Source: JAFALK01 sp036500605
Lineage (GTDB): Bacteria > Pseudomonadota > Gammaproteobacteria > Burkholderiales > Burkholderiaceae_C
Direction of reading: 5' to 3'
NCBI GenBank assembly: GCA_036500605.1
Contig: DASYBU010000021.1
Location: forward strand, 62,001 to 126,000
Length of the DNA stretch: 64,000 nt
The translations under genes and the position numbers were made by a program. Positions 34,733 to 42,264 of this stretch are shown piece after piece. The notes under the pieces were generated by a model. The model saw only the letters and a list, made by a program, of their open reading frames with translations, was not told the DNA's origin and did no database searches. Each line of letters opens with the position of its first letter. The stretch's first letter is position 1.

Positions 34733-35919
34733 GATGTTGAATTTTCCTTCGCATCGGCGACAAGGCCGGGAAGTACAGAGTTAGGTGAAGGGTGTGGGTG
34801 TGCGGCCGGCGCCTGGCGCTTGGCCGCCGGGACCAGCGAGAACGGCCGCTCGACCAGCAGGAACAGGATCAAGGACGGGACCAGGCTCACTGCGAAGAAC
34901 ACCGGCGGCAGCGCGAAGAAGAGCCAGGCCGAGTGCGCCGGCGCGGGCAGCACATGGGCCAGCACCTTCACCGCGACCTGCAAGGCCAGGCCATGGATCA
35001 GGTAGTACGAATAGGACATGTTGCCGAGCCAGCGCAGCGGCGTCCAGCTCAGCACGCGCGCCAGGCGCGATTCACGCCGGCGGAAAGCGCTCAGGCACAG
35101 CACGAAGAACAAGGCGCCCAGCACGACAAACTTCAGCGCCTGCAAACGCGGCCCCGGCGCGGGCGCCATCGCCACCGCCAAGGACAAAGCCAAGGCCGTC
35201 GCCCCTGCACCGCTGCCCAGGCGCTGGCAGAACCGCGTCGGGAAAGCCTCGAACAGCAGGATGCCCGCGATGAACATCAACAGCCGCACCGGCCCGCCGA
35301 ACGTGGCAAATACCAGCGCGAGCACCAACCCCAGCCCGAGGAAAAGCCCGACGCGCCGCGCCCGGCCGTAGCCGCGCAAGCTCAGCACGCCGATCAGCAA
35401 CGGCACCATCAGGTAGTAGAAGAATTCGTAGCTCAGCGACCAGGCCACCGCAATCATCGGCTCGATCGGGAACAGGCCCGGCAGCAGCAGGTAGTTCTCG
35501 GCGATGTACAGCGCCGCCGCAGTCGGCTCGGTCGGGATCTTGCTCAGCGCCGGGCTCAACCCGCTCAAGGCCAGATAGATCACGAACACGGCCGTGAACG
35601 CCGGATAGATGCGCCGCGCACGCCGCTGGATGAAGGTCTTGAAAGGCTGCGGCTTCGAGATCACCGCCCCATAGATCAGGAAACCGCTCAGCACGAAGAA
35701 CAGGTCGACGCCGACATTGCCCATCGAATGCATCTGGTCCGCCACGGCGGTCAGCGCTGGATAGGGCTCCCACCACGGCATCGTGAAGGTCATGCAATGC
35801 ACGAGGAAGACCAGGAACACGGCGATGCCCCGCAGGCCCTCCATCGGACGCAGATTGGAGCTCGCGCCGGCACGATCCAGCTCCAGGCGATGCTCGAACC
35901 AGTTGAACATGCGCCTCAT
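34729..35919 (-). CDS. Acyltransferase 3 family membrane protein
   Basis: 396 residues, about ten membrane segments. The N-terminal motif RPMEGLRGIAVFLVFLVHC contains the conserved His of acyltransferase family 3 (OafA/NodX type), and GNVGVDLFFVLSGFLIYG is a second signature. Such proteins O-acylate polysaccharides or other envelope sugars. It sits inside the leucine operon between leuD and leuB: its ATG follows the small membrane gene's TAG with no gap, and its stop overlaps leuB. Substrate unknown. Confidence 0.87.
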   Translation of the reverse strand: MRRMFNWFEHRLELDRAGASSNLRPMEGLRGIAVFLVFLVHCMTFTMPWWEPYPALTAVADQMHSMGNVGVDLFFVLSGFLIYGAVISKPQPFKTFIQRRARRIYPAFTAVFVIYLALSGLSPALSKIPTEPTAAALYIAENYLLLPGLFPIEPMIAVAWSLSYEFFYYLMVPLLIGVLSLRGYGRARRVGLFLGLGLVLALVFATFGGPVRLLMFIAGILLFEAFPTRFCQRLGSGAGATALALSLAVAMAPAPGPRLQALKFVVLGALFFVLCLSAFRRRESRLARVLSWTPLRWLGNMSYSYYLIHGLALQVAVKVLAHVLPAPAHSAWLFFALPPVFFAVSLVPSLILFLLVERPFSLVPAAKRQAPAAHPHPSPNSVLPGLVADAKENSTS

Positions 35920-36201
35920 CTACTTGTCGCCCAACCAATGCACGAGCCGGTACTCGCAAGCCTTGAACACGATGTACGCCAGCAAGGCCGCGTAGCCGCT
36001 GAACAGCAGCTCCAGCAACTGCTGGAAGGCGCCGTCTGCCAGCGCCATCCAGCCGTAGGTCGAGACCAGTTCGACGTTCGCCTGCAGCAGATGAATCAGG
36101 TTCAGCGTGCCGCAGCCAAACAGCAGAAAGGCCAGGCCCATGACGATGTACGTCAGCCAGAGCCGACGCAGGACGACACGGTGGAACCAGCTTCGCAACA
36201 T
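35920..36201 (-). CDS. Small membrane protein of unknown function
   Basis: 93 residues, not recognised. Two likely membrane segments (LWLTYIVMGLAFLLFGCGTLNLI and LLELLFSGYAALLAYIVF) flank a short loop. The ATG at 36201 lies 7 bp after leuD and its TAG abuts the acyltransferase ATG, so it reads as a coupled partner of that enzyme. The longer upstream frame would overlap leuD and is rejected. Confidence 0.65.
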   Translation of the reverse strand: MLRSWFHRVVLRRLWLTYIVMGLAFLLFGCGTLNLIHLLQANVELVSTYGWMALADGAFQQLLELLFSGYAALLAYIVFKACEYRLVHWLGDK

Positions 36202-36208
36202 GATGAGC

Positions 36209-36856
36209 TCAGAGCACCCGGTTGTTGAGCCAAGGTTTGGTCGCGATGCGCTCCGCCTCGAAAGCCTTGATCTTGTCGGCATGACGCAGAGTCAGGCCGA
36301 TGTCGTCAAAACCACCGAGCAGGCAGAACTTGCGGAAGGGCTGCACCTCGAAAGGCAGCTCGGCGCCATCGGGCTTCACCACCACCTGGCGCTCCAGGTC
36401 GATCGTCAGCTGGTAGCCGGGGAAGGCAAACACTTCGTCGAAGAGCTTGGCCACCTGCGCCTCGGGCAGCTGAATAGGCAGCACGCCGTTCTTGAAGCAG
36501 TTGTTGAAGAAGATGTCGGCGAAGCTCGGTGCGATCAGCGCGCGAAAGCCATATTGCTCCAGCGCCCAGGGCGCGTGCTCGCGACTCGAACCGCAGCCGA
36601 AGTTGCTGCGCGCGATCAGCACCGAGGCGCCTTTGTAGCGCGGCTGGTTCAGCACGAAATCAGGGTTGGGTTTGCGCGTCGAAGGATCTTGCCCCGGTTC
36701 GCCATGATCGAGATAGCGCCATTCGTCGAACAGGTTCGGCCCGAAGCCGCTGCGCTTGATCGACTTGAGGAACTGCTTGGGGATGATCGCGTCGGTGTCG
36801 ACGTTGTCGCGATCCATCGGGGCGACGAGGCCCTTGTGAATGGTGAACTTGTCCAT
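36209..36856 (-). CDS. leuD: 3-isopropylmalate dehydratase small subunit
   Basis: 215 residues. Swivel domain of isopropylmalate isomerase, partner of LeuC. Conserved segments GLVAPMDRDNVDTDAIIPKQFL and NFGCGSSREHAPWAL. The ATG at 36856 directly follows the leuC TAA. Confidence 0.97.
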   Translation of the reverse strand: MDKFTIHKGLVAPMDRDNVDTDAIIPKQFLKSIKRSGFGPNLFDEWRYLDHGEPGQDPSTRKPNPDFVLNQPRYKGASVLIARSNFGCGSSREHAPWALEQYGFRALIAPSFADIFFNNCFKNGVLPIQLPEAQVAKLFDEVFAFPGYQLTIDLERQVVVKPDGAELPFEVQPFRKFCLLGGFDDIGLTLRHADKIKAFEAERIATKPWLNNRVL

Positions 36857-38269
36857 TTACGAAAGTCTCCGGACGTCAACAAAATGGCCTTCCATCGCGG
36901 CGGCCGCAGCCATCGCGGGACTCACAAGGTGGGTGCGCCCCCCCTGCCCTTGCCGGCCTTCAAAATTACGGTTGCTGGTCGAGGCGCAGCGTTCGCCGGG
37001 CTCGAGCCGGTCGGCGTTCATCGCCAGGCACATCGAGCAACCGGGCTCGCGCCATTCAAAGCCGGCGGCCTTGAAGACTTGATCCAAGCCTTCGGCTTCG
37101 GCTTGTGCCTTGACCAGTCCCGAGCCGGGCACCACAAGCGCAAGCTTCACGTTCGAGGCAATGCGGCCACCGACGCGACGCACCACCGCAGCCGCTTCGC
37201 GCATGTCTTCAATGCGGCTGTTCGTGCACGAACCGATGAAGACCTTGTCGATGCGGATGTCGCTGATCGGCTTGTTCGGGTCGAGCGCCATGTACGTCAG
37301 CGCACGTTCCATCGCGCTGCGCTTGACGCTGTCTTTTTCCTTGTCGGGATCGGGCACGCGATCCTCGATCGACAGGACCATCTCGGGCGACGTGCCCCAG
37401 GTGACCTGCGGGCGGATCTGGCTCGCGTCGAGTTCCACCACCGCATCGAAATGCGCGCCGGCATCGCTGTGCAGCGTGCGCCAGTAGCTGACCGCGTGAT
37501 CCCATTCCACGCCCTTCGGCGAGAAGGGCCGGCCCTTGACGTAGTTGATCGTCGTGTCGTCAACGCCGATCAAGCCGGCACGTGCGCCCGCCTCGATCGC
37601 CATATTGCAGACCGTCATGCGACCTTCCATCGAAAGCGCGCGGATCGCCGCGCCGCCGAACTCGATGGTGTAACCCGTGCCGCCGGCCGTGCCGATCTTG
37701 CCGATGATGGCCAGCACGATGTCTTTGGCGCCGCAGCCGCGCGGCAGCGTGCCTTCAACCCGCACCAGCAGGTTCTTCGCCTTCTTGGCCAGCAGCGTCT
37801 GCGTGGCCAGCACATGCTCGACCTCGGAGGTGCCGATGCCATGCGCCAGCGCGCCGAAAGCGCCGTGCGTGCTGGTGTGGCTGTCACCGCAGACGACCGT
37901 CATGCCGGGCAGCGTGGCGCCCTGCTCCGGGCCGATCACATGGACGATGCCCTGGCGCTTGTCGCTCATCTTGAACTGCGTGATGCCGAAACGGTCGCAG
38001 TTCTGGTCGAGCGTATCGACCTGCAGACGCGAGATCGGATCGGCGATGCCCTGGCTGCGATCGGTCGTCGGCACGTTGTGGTCGCTAACGGCCAGGTTCG
38101 CTGACAGGCGCCAGACCTTGCGGCCCGCCAGATCGAGGCCTTCAAAGGCCTGCGGGCTGGTCACTTCGTGAACCAGGTGCCGGTCGATGTAGAGCACGGC
38201 CGTGCCGTCCTCCTCGGTATGGACGACATGCTCATCCCAGAGCTTGTCGTAAAGCGTGCGTGCAGTCAT
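36857..38269 (-). CDS. leuC: 3-isopropylmalate dehydratase large subunit
   Basis: 470 residues. Aconitase-family 4Fe-4S enzyme that isomerises 2- to 3-isopropylmalate. Cluster cysteines lie in FIGSCTNSR and in EPGCSMCLAMN; VCGDSHTSTHGAFG is the substrate region. It starts three bases after the LysR stop, with its GGAGAA site inside that gene. Confidence 0.97.
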   Translation of the reverse strand: MTARTLYDKLWDEHVVHTEEDGTAVLYIDRHLVHEVTSPQAFEGLDLAGRKVWRLSANLAVSDHNVPTTDRSQGIADPISRLQVDTLDQNCDRFGITQFKMSDKRQGIVHVIGPEQGATLPGMTVVCGDSHTSTHGAFGALAHGIGTSEVEHVLATQTLLAKKAKNLLVRVEGTLPRGCGAKDIVLAIIGKIGTAGGTGYTIEFGGAAIRALSMEGRMTVCNMAIEAGARAGLIGVDDTTINYVKGRPFSPKGVEWDHAVSYWRTLHSDAGAHFDAVVELDASQIRPQVTWGTSPEMVLSIEDRVPDPDKEKDSVKRSAMERALTYMALDPNKPISDIRIDKVFIGSCTNSRIEDMREAAAVVRRVGGRIASNVKLALVVPGSGLVKAQAEAEGLDQVFKAAGFEWREPGCSMCLAMNADRLEPGERCASTSNRNFEGRQGQGGRTHLVSPAMAAAAAMEGHFVDVRRLS

Positions 38270-38272
38270 TGA

Positions 38273-39163
38273 TCACTTCTCCTTTGGACACAGTGCATCG
38301 ACGAAGCGTTGCACTACCGTGGGCAGTCGCTCCTGACGAGCGACCCCCAAAACATAGTCGCGCCGGGCCCAGGGTTCATCCAGGGCCAGGTGCTGAACTT
38401 CAAAAACCTTGGCGAAGCGCTTGGCCGGCGCTTCGGGCAAGACCGCCACGCCCATGCCCGCTTCCACCAGTTGCGCAATCGCATCAAAGCCGCGCACCTG
38501 CCAGCGGGCCTTCAGCGTCTTGCCACGCGCCAGAGCCTGTTCGTGCATCAGCTCCTGCGCGGCAGCGCCCGCATGCAGACCGACAAGATCATGCTCCAGC
38601 AGATCATCGAAAGACACCTTCTTGCGCGAGGCCAGCTCATGCCCGTGCGGCACCAGCACGGCCAGGTTGCCTTGCGCATAGACGCGGGTCTCGAGGCGAT
38701 TGTCCAGCAGCGGCGCGGTGAACACGCCGACATCGGCGCGCCCTTCGGCTACCGCAGCCTGCACATCGGCGCTGGTCATGTCTTCAAGACTGATGCGTAT
38801 CTGCGGATGCTTCTCGCTGAACGCCGCCAGATCGGCCGGCAGGCATTCGGCGATCGCGCCGGCATTGGCGGCAATGCGCAGATGGCCCTTGATGCCGCGC
38901 GCGAATTCGACCACTTCGCTTTCCAGCGCATGCAGCGATGCATTGAGCGAGCGGATGTGCCGAACCAGCGCACGGCAAGCTTCGGTCGGCTCCACGCCGC
39001 GAGCGCGGCGCTCGAACAATTGAACGCCGAGCCGCGATTCCAGATCCGACAAGCGCTTGCTCGCCGCCGCCAGAGCCAGGTGCTCACGCTGTGCCCCCCG
39101 CGTGATCGAGCGGGTCTGCTCGATCGCGAGGACGAGGTTGAGCGTGGTGAGGTCAAGGCGCAT
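38273..39163 (-). CDS. LysR family transcriptional regulator
   Basis: 296 residues. N-terminal winged helix (LTTLNLVLAIEQTRSITRGAQREHLALAAASKRLSDLESRLG) and a periplasmic-binding-like effector domain (RIAANAGAIAECLPADLAAF onward). The ATG at 39163 is chosen because it begins the conserved LysR start; the upstream extension to 39232 is not LysR-like. Encoded in the same direction as leuC and only three bases ahead of it, so it probably belongs to the leu transcript and may regulate it. No operator can be assigned. Confidence 0.9.
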   Translation of the reverse strand: MRLDLTTLNLVLAIEQTRSITRGAQREHLALAAASKRLSDLESRLGVQLFERRARGVEPTEACRALVRHIRSLNASLHALESEVVEFARGIKGHLRIAANAGAIAECLPADLAAFSEKHPQIRISLEDMTSADVQAAVAEGRADVGVFTAPLLDNRLETRVYAQGNLAVLVPHGHELASRKKVSFDDLLEHDLVGLHAGAAAQELMHEQALARGKTLKARWQVRGFDAIAQLVEAGMGVAVLPEAPAKRFAKVFEVQHLALDEPWARRDYVLGVARQERLPTVVQRFVDALCPKEK

Positions 39164-39283
39164 ACCCGAAGCATAAGCCTTCGTGCAAATACCCGAAACA
39201 ATAAGTTTTCCAACAAACGCTTCGCTAACCACGAAGCATCATCTCGGCACGTAACGGCACATCTCGGCGCACCCCAATGCATC

Positions 39284-39358
39284 AGCCAGCATGTTCCGGC
39301 CCTCGTCCGCCGACATCAGCGGGTTCGGAGGTGGACGAGGGCCGGGACGTGCTGGCGG
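39284..39358 (+). repeat. Palindromic element, copy 1
   Basis: 75 bp that folds into one long hairpin: outer arms GCCAGCA/TGCTGGC, conserved GTTCC/GGGAC, and 11-bp inner arms GGCCCTCGTCC/GGACGAGGGCC. The 24-base apical segment begins GCCGACATCAGCGGG and ends in GGAGGT. Arms differ between copies but stay complementary; apical and GTTCC/GGGAC parts are constant. Confidence 0.9.
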
Positions 39359-39420
39359 CCAAGTCTGAGCGTTTGCATGTGGGATCTATCTGTCTTTCTT
39401 TCCGCACGCGACGATCGTGG

Positions 39421-39499
39421 CCGCCAGCCGGAGCGTCCCTGCCCCTAACCACCTCTAACCCGCTGATGTCGGCGGTTAGGAGGCAGGAACACTCCGGCT
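39421..39499 (-). repeat. Palindromic element, copy 2 (inverted)
   Basis: 79 bp, same element on the minus strand. Outer arms AGCCGGAG/CTCCGGCT; GTTCC/GGGAC conserved; inner arms TGCCTCCTAACC/GGTTAGGGGCA with one bulged base. Apical segment GCCGACATCAGCGGG through GAGGT, one base shorter than in copies 1 and 3. Its arms share little sequence with copies 1 and 3 yet pair. Confidence 0.9.
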
Positions 39500-39568
39500 T
39501 ATTCCACCAGTGGGTTCCTTCGGCGAGGTGTGTGCGGACGCCGGTCCTCTCAACAAACCTCGGAGTAC

Positions 39569-39643
39569 AGCCAGCATGTTCCGGCCCGTATCCGCCGACA
39601 TCAGCGGGTTCGGAGGTGGATACGGGCCGGGACTTGCTGGCGG
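39569..39643 (+). repeat. Palindromic element, copy 3
   Basis: 75 bp. Outer arms GCCAGCA/TGCTGGC as in copy 1; inner arms GGCCCGTATCC/GGATACGGGCC, where three central base pairs differ from copy 1 on both sides in a compensating way. Apical segment identical to copy 1. Confidence 0.9.
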
Positions 39644-39746
39644 TATAGCGCGCAGGTCGCGGCAAACGCGGCCGACCATGCGCTCGTCTTATAGGCGCCC
39701 TCGCCCTCCGACGAATCACCAACGCAACACTTCCGTGAAACCCATC

Positions 39747-39775
39747 TTGACAGTGAAACCGGTTTCATCGATTCT
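39747..39775 (+). promoter_or_regulatory. Promoter of the carbohydrate operon
   Basis: Consensus -35 TTGACA (39747-39752), a 17-bp spacer, then GATTCT (39770-39775) as a weak -10. A LacI-type operator fills the spacer, so bound repressor would block polymerase. Confidence 0.75.
39754..39767. promoter_or_regulatory. LacI-family operator O1
   Basis: Perfect 14-bp palindrome TGAAACCGGTTTCA with a central CG, the typical LacI/GalR operator form. It lies between the -35 and -10 of the operon that encodes a LacI regulator as its second gene. Confidence 0.85.
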
Positions 39776-39778
39776 CCA

Positions 39779-39792
39779 TGTAACCGGTTTCA
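39779..39792. promoter_or_regulatory. LacI-family operator O2
   Basis: TGTAACCGGTTTCA, one mismatch from O1 and 25 bp downstream centre to centre, at the expected transcription start. Two sites at this spacing suggest cooperative binding. Confidence 0.75.
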
Positions 39793-39802
39793 GGGACTTG
39801 AC

Positions 39803-41191
39803 ATGTCAGTTTCCAAGCTCGCCAAGGCGAGCGCCATGCCCCCGGATTTCCTCTGGGGTTGCGCCACTTCGGCTTATCAGATTGAAGGCTCGCCGCTGGC
39901 CGACGGTGCCGGCGCCAGCTTCTGGCAGCGTTTCGTGCGCACGCCCGGCCGGGTAATCGGCGGGGATACCGGCGATATCGCTTGCGGCCACTACGAGCGC
40001 ATGAAAGAGGACGTGGCGATGATGCGCGACCTCGGCCTCACCTCCTACCGCTTCTCGATCGCCTGGGGCCGCGTGCTGCCCGAGGGTCGTGGCCGCGTCA
40101 ATCCGGCCGGCCTGGGTTTTTACGAGCGCCTGGTCGATGAGTTGCTGAAGGCCGGCATCACGCCGATGGCCACGCTTTATCACTGGGACCTGCCCGAAGC
40201 GCTTGATGATCGCGGCGGCTGGCTCAACCCCGATGTGTCGGACTGGTTTGCCGAGTACACCGAGGTCTGCGTCAGGGCGCTCGATGACCGCGTGCCGCTC
40301 TGGGTCACGCTCAACGAGCCCTGGGTCGTGGCGCACGCCGGCTATATGCACGGCACGCTCGCGCCAGGTCACAAGAGCGCGTTTGAGGCGGCCATCGTTG
40401 CACATCGGCTGATGCAGGCGCATGCCAAGAGCGTGCAGGCTTTCCGCGCAAGCACGAAGAGCCAAGGCCGCAACAAGATCGGCCTCGTCGTCAACATCGA
40501 GCCCAAGGACCTGCCGAAGGATGCCAGCCCGGGCGACCGTCATGCACGCGATCTGGCCGATGCGTACATGAACCGCCAGTACCTCGACCCAGCTCTGTTG
40601 GGCCGTTATCCCGACGAGCTGCGCGAGGTGTTCGGCGAAGCGTGGCCCGACTGGCCCGCCGCCGAGGTCGAAGCACTCAAACAGCCGATCGACTTTCTCG
40701 GCCTCAACTACTACACGCGTGCCGTCGTGCGCGCCGATGCCGAAGGCTGGCCGGTCAAGGCCAAGCCCGAGCGCCAGCGCCACGCCACGCACACCGAGAT
40801 GGACTGGGAAGTGCACGCGCCCTCGCTGACCGAAACGCTGGTCTGGATGCACGAGCGGTATGGTGGCCTGCCGCTCTACGTGACCGAGAACGGCGCCGCC
40901 TTCTATGACCCGCCGAAGGCGATCGATGGCCGCGTGGACGACCCGTTGCGCATCAACTATCTGCGCACGCACATCACCGCCGTTCAAGACGCCATCGCCC
41001 GTGGCGCCGATATCCGCGGCTATTACGCCTGGTCGCTGATGGACAACCTCGAATGGTCGCTCGGCTTTGCCAAGCGCTTCGGGCTTGTGCACGTGGACTT
41101 CGAAACGCTGGAGCGCACGCCGAAGGCGAGCGCCCTGGATTACAGCCGCATCATCGCGTCGAACGGCGCTCACATCTTTCCGCAAGGTTGA
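39803..41191 (+). CDS. GH1 beta-glucosidase
   Basis: 462 residues, full length for family GH1. Acid/base E172 in TLNEPW and nucleophile E362 in YVTENGA; early motif FLWGCATSAYQIEG. No signal peptide, so cytoplasmic. It would hydrolyse beta-linked glucose disaccharides; in this operon sophorose or cellobiose are plausible. The ATG at 39803 has AGGGA upstream, just after operator O2. First gene of the ten-gene operon, 2 bp before lacI. Confidence 0.95.
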   Translation: MSVSKLAKASAMPPDFLWGCATSAYQIEGSPLADGAGASFWQRFVRTPGRVIGGDTGDIACGHYERMKEDVAMMRDLGLTSYRFSIAWGRVLPEGRGRVNPAGLGFYERLVDELLKAGITPMATLYHWDLPEALDDRGGWLNPDVSDWFAEYTEVCVRALDDRVPLWVTLNEPWVVAHAGYMHGTLAPGHKSAFEAAIVAHRLMQAHAKSVQAFRASTKSQGRNKIGLVVNIEPKDLPKDASPGDRHARDLADAYMNRQYLDPALLGRYPDELREVFGEAWPDWPAAEVEALKQPIDFLGLNYYTRAVVRADAEGWPVKAKPERQRHATHTEMDWEVHAPSLTETLVWMHERYGGLPLYVTENGAAFYDPPKAIDGRVDDPLRINYLRTHITAVQDAIARGADIRGYYAWSLMDNLEWSLGFAKRFGLVHVDFETLERTPKASALDYSRIIASNGAHIFPQG

Positions 41192-41193
41192 CC

Positions 41194-42225
41194 ATGGCCT
41201 CCACGATCAGGGATGTTGCACGCGCCGCAGGCGTTTCAGTGGCCACGGTTTCGCGAGCGCTCAACGACGCGAGCAAGGTGCTGCCCGAGACGCGCCAGCG
41301 CATCCTCGACGCCGCCGCCGCGCTGCGCTTCGTGCCTTCGGGCGCGGCGCGCAGCCTCTCGCTGCGCAGCACACAGACCATCGGCGCGATGCTGCCCGAT
41401 CTGCACGGCGAATACTTCTCCGAGCTGATTCGCGGCATCGACCTCGCGGCCCGCGCACGCGGCTTGCATCTGCTGCTGTCGAGCTCGCACGGCGATGCCG
41501 ATGAAGCCGCCGCCGCACTGCGCGCCATGAACGGCCGAGTCGATGGTTTGCTGTTGATGTCCCCGCATGTCGACGACGATTTCCTGCGCGGCAATGTGCC
41601 CGAGCACATCCCCGTCGTGCTGGTCAACACGCGCCTCGCGGGCCGCAGCCATCCGACCTTCCGCATCGACAACCAGGGCGGCGCCAAGCTGATGATCGAA
41701 CACCTGCTGGCGAGCGGCCGGCGGCGTATCGCGATGCTGTCCGGCCCCGCCAGCAACCCCGAGGCCGTGGCTCGGCAACGCGGCTACACCGAGACCGTGG
41801 AGGCCGCCGGCTTCAAGCCGCTCGTGCTGCCCGGTGATTTCACCGAAGCCTCGGGCTGGCGCGCCGGCAAGGAAATCCTGCTGCTCTCGCAGCGGCCCGA
41901 CGCCGTCTTCTGCTGCAACGACATGAGCGCCATCGGCCTGCTCGCCGCGCTGCGCGAAGGCGGCGTGCAAGTGCCGCGCGACATCGCCGTGGCCGGCTTC
42001 GACGACATCCCGATCGCGCGCTACATGAACCCCGCGCTCACCACCATGCGCGTGCCGATGGTCGGCCTGGGCACCCTCGCCGTCGAGGCGCTGGCCACTC
42101 ACATTTCCGCCGCCGGCAGCACGCCGGTGCTCGATCAGCTGTTGCAGGTGGAGCTGATCCAGCGCGCGTCCACCGCACCCCTTCCCGTTCCCATCCGGCC
42201 TCCGCCGGACCGCAAGAGTCACTGA
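41194..42225 (+). CDS. LacI family transcriptional regulator of the glucan operon
   Basis: 343 residues. N-terminal HTH and hinge (TIRDVARAAGVSVATVSRALNDASKVLPETRQRI), then a periplasmic-binding-protein-like sensor domain (IGAMLPDLHGEYFSELIRGI onward; CCNDMSAIGLL; VAGFDDIPIARYMNP). The ATG at 41194 follows AAGG. Because it lies inside the operon behind two matching operators, it is probably an autoregulated repressor released by a sugar inducer such as a glucan fragment. Confidence 0.94.
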   Translation: MASTIRDVARAAGVSVATVSRALNDASKVLPETRQRILDAAAALRFVPSGAARSLSLRSTQTIGAMLPDLHGEYFSELIRGIDLAARARGLHLLLSSSHGDADEAAAALRAMNGRVDGLLLMSPHVDDDFLRGNVPEHIPVVLVNTRLAGRSHPTFRIDNQGGAKLMIEHLLASGRRRIAMLSGPASNPEAVARQRGYTETVEAAGFKPLVLPGDFTEASGWRAGKEILLLSQRPDAVFCCNDMSAIGLLAALREGGVQVPRDIAVAGFDDIPIARYMNPALTTMRVPMVGLGTLAVEALATHISAAGSTPVLDQLLQVELIQRASTAPLPVPIRPPPDRKSH

Positions 42226-42264
42226 AGTCGTGGTCAACCAAAAAACAGATAGGAGACAAGCAAG

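Larger units (their letters stand above)
39164..39746. other. Non-coding gap with three covarying palindromic elements
   Basis: About 580 bp between the divergent LysR gene and the carbohydrate operon. Open frames here only translate the repeats and have no homologous look. The gap is dominated by three 75-79-bp imperfect palindromes (listed separately), with 62 and 69 bp between them. Promoters for the LysR-leu transcript should lie near 39164-39280 but no clear boxes are seen. Confidence 0.8.

Noticed and set aside
39284..39643. CRISPR array or integron attC sites
   Set aside because: Only three units, one inverted, with no uniform spacers, so not a CRISPR. The conserved GTTCC/GGGAC pair does not match the attC core sites, and no integrase gene is nearby.
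39282..39722. 146-codon minus-strand frame and a 123-codon plus-strand frame (39277-39648)
   Set aside because: They merely translate the palindromic elements (repeated SEPADVGG-type peptides), lack ribosome sites, and the arm changes follow base pairing rather than codon conservation.
42226..42264. Separate promoter or operator before the TonB-dependent receptor
   Set aside because: The 39-bp gap has only a ribosome site; no TGAAACCGGTTTCA-like operator or -35/-10 pair is visible.
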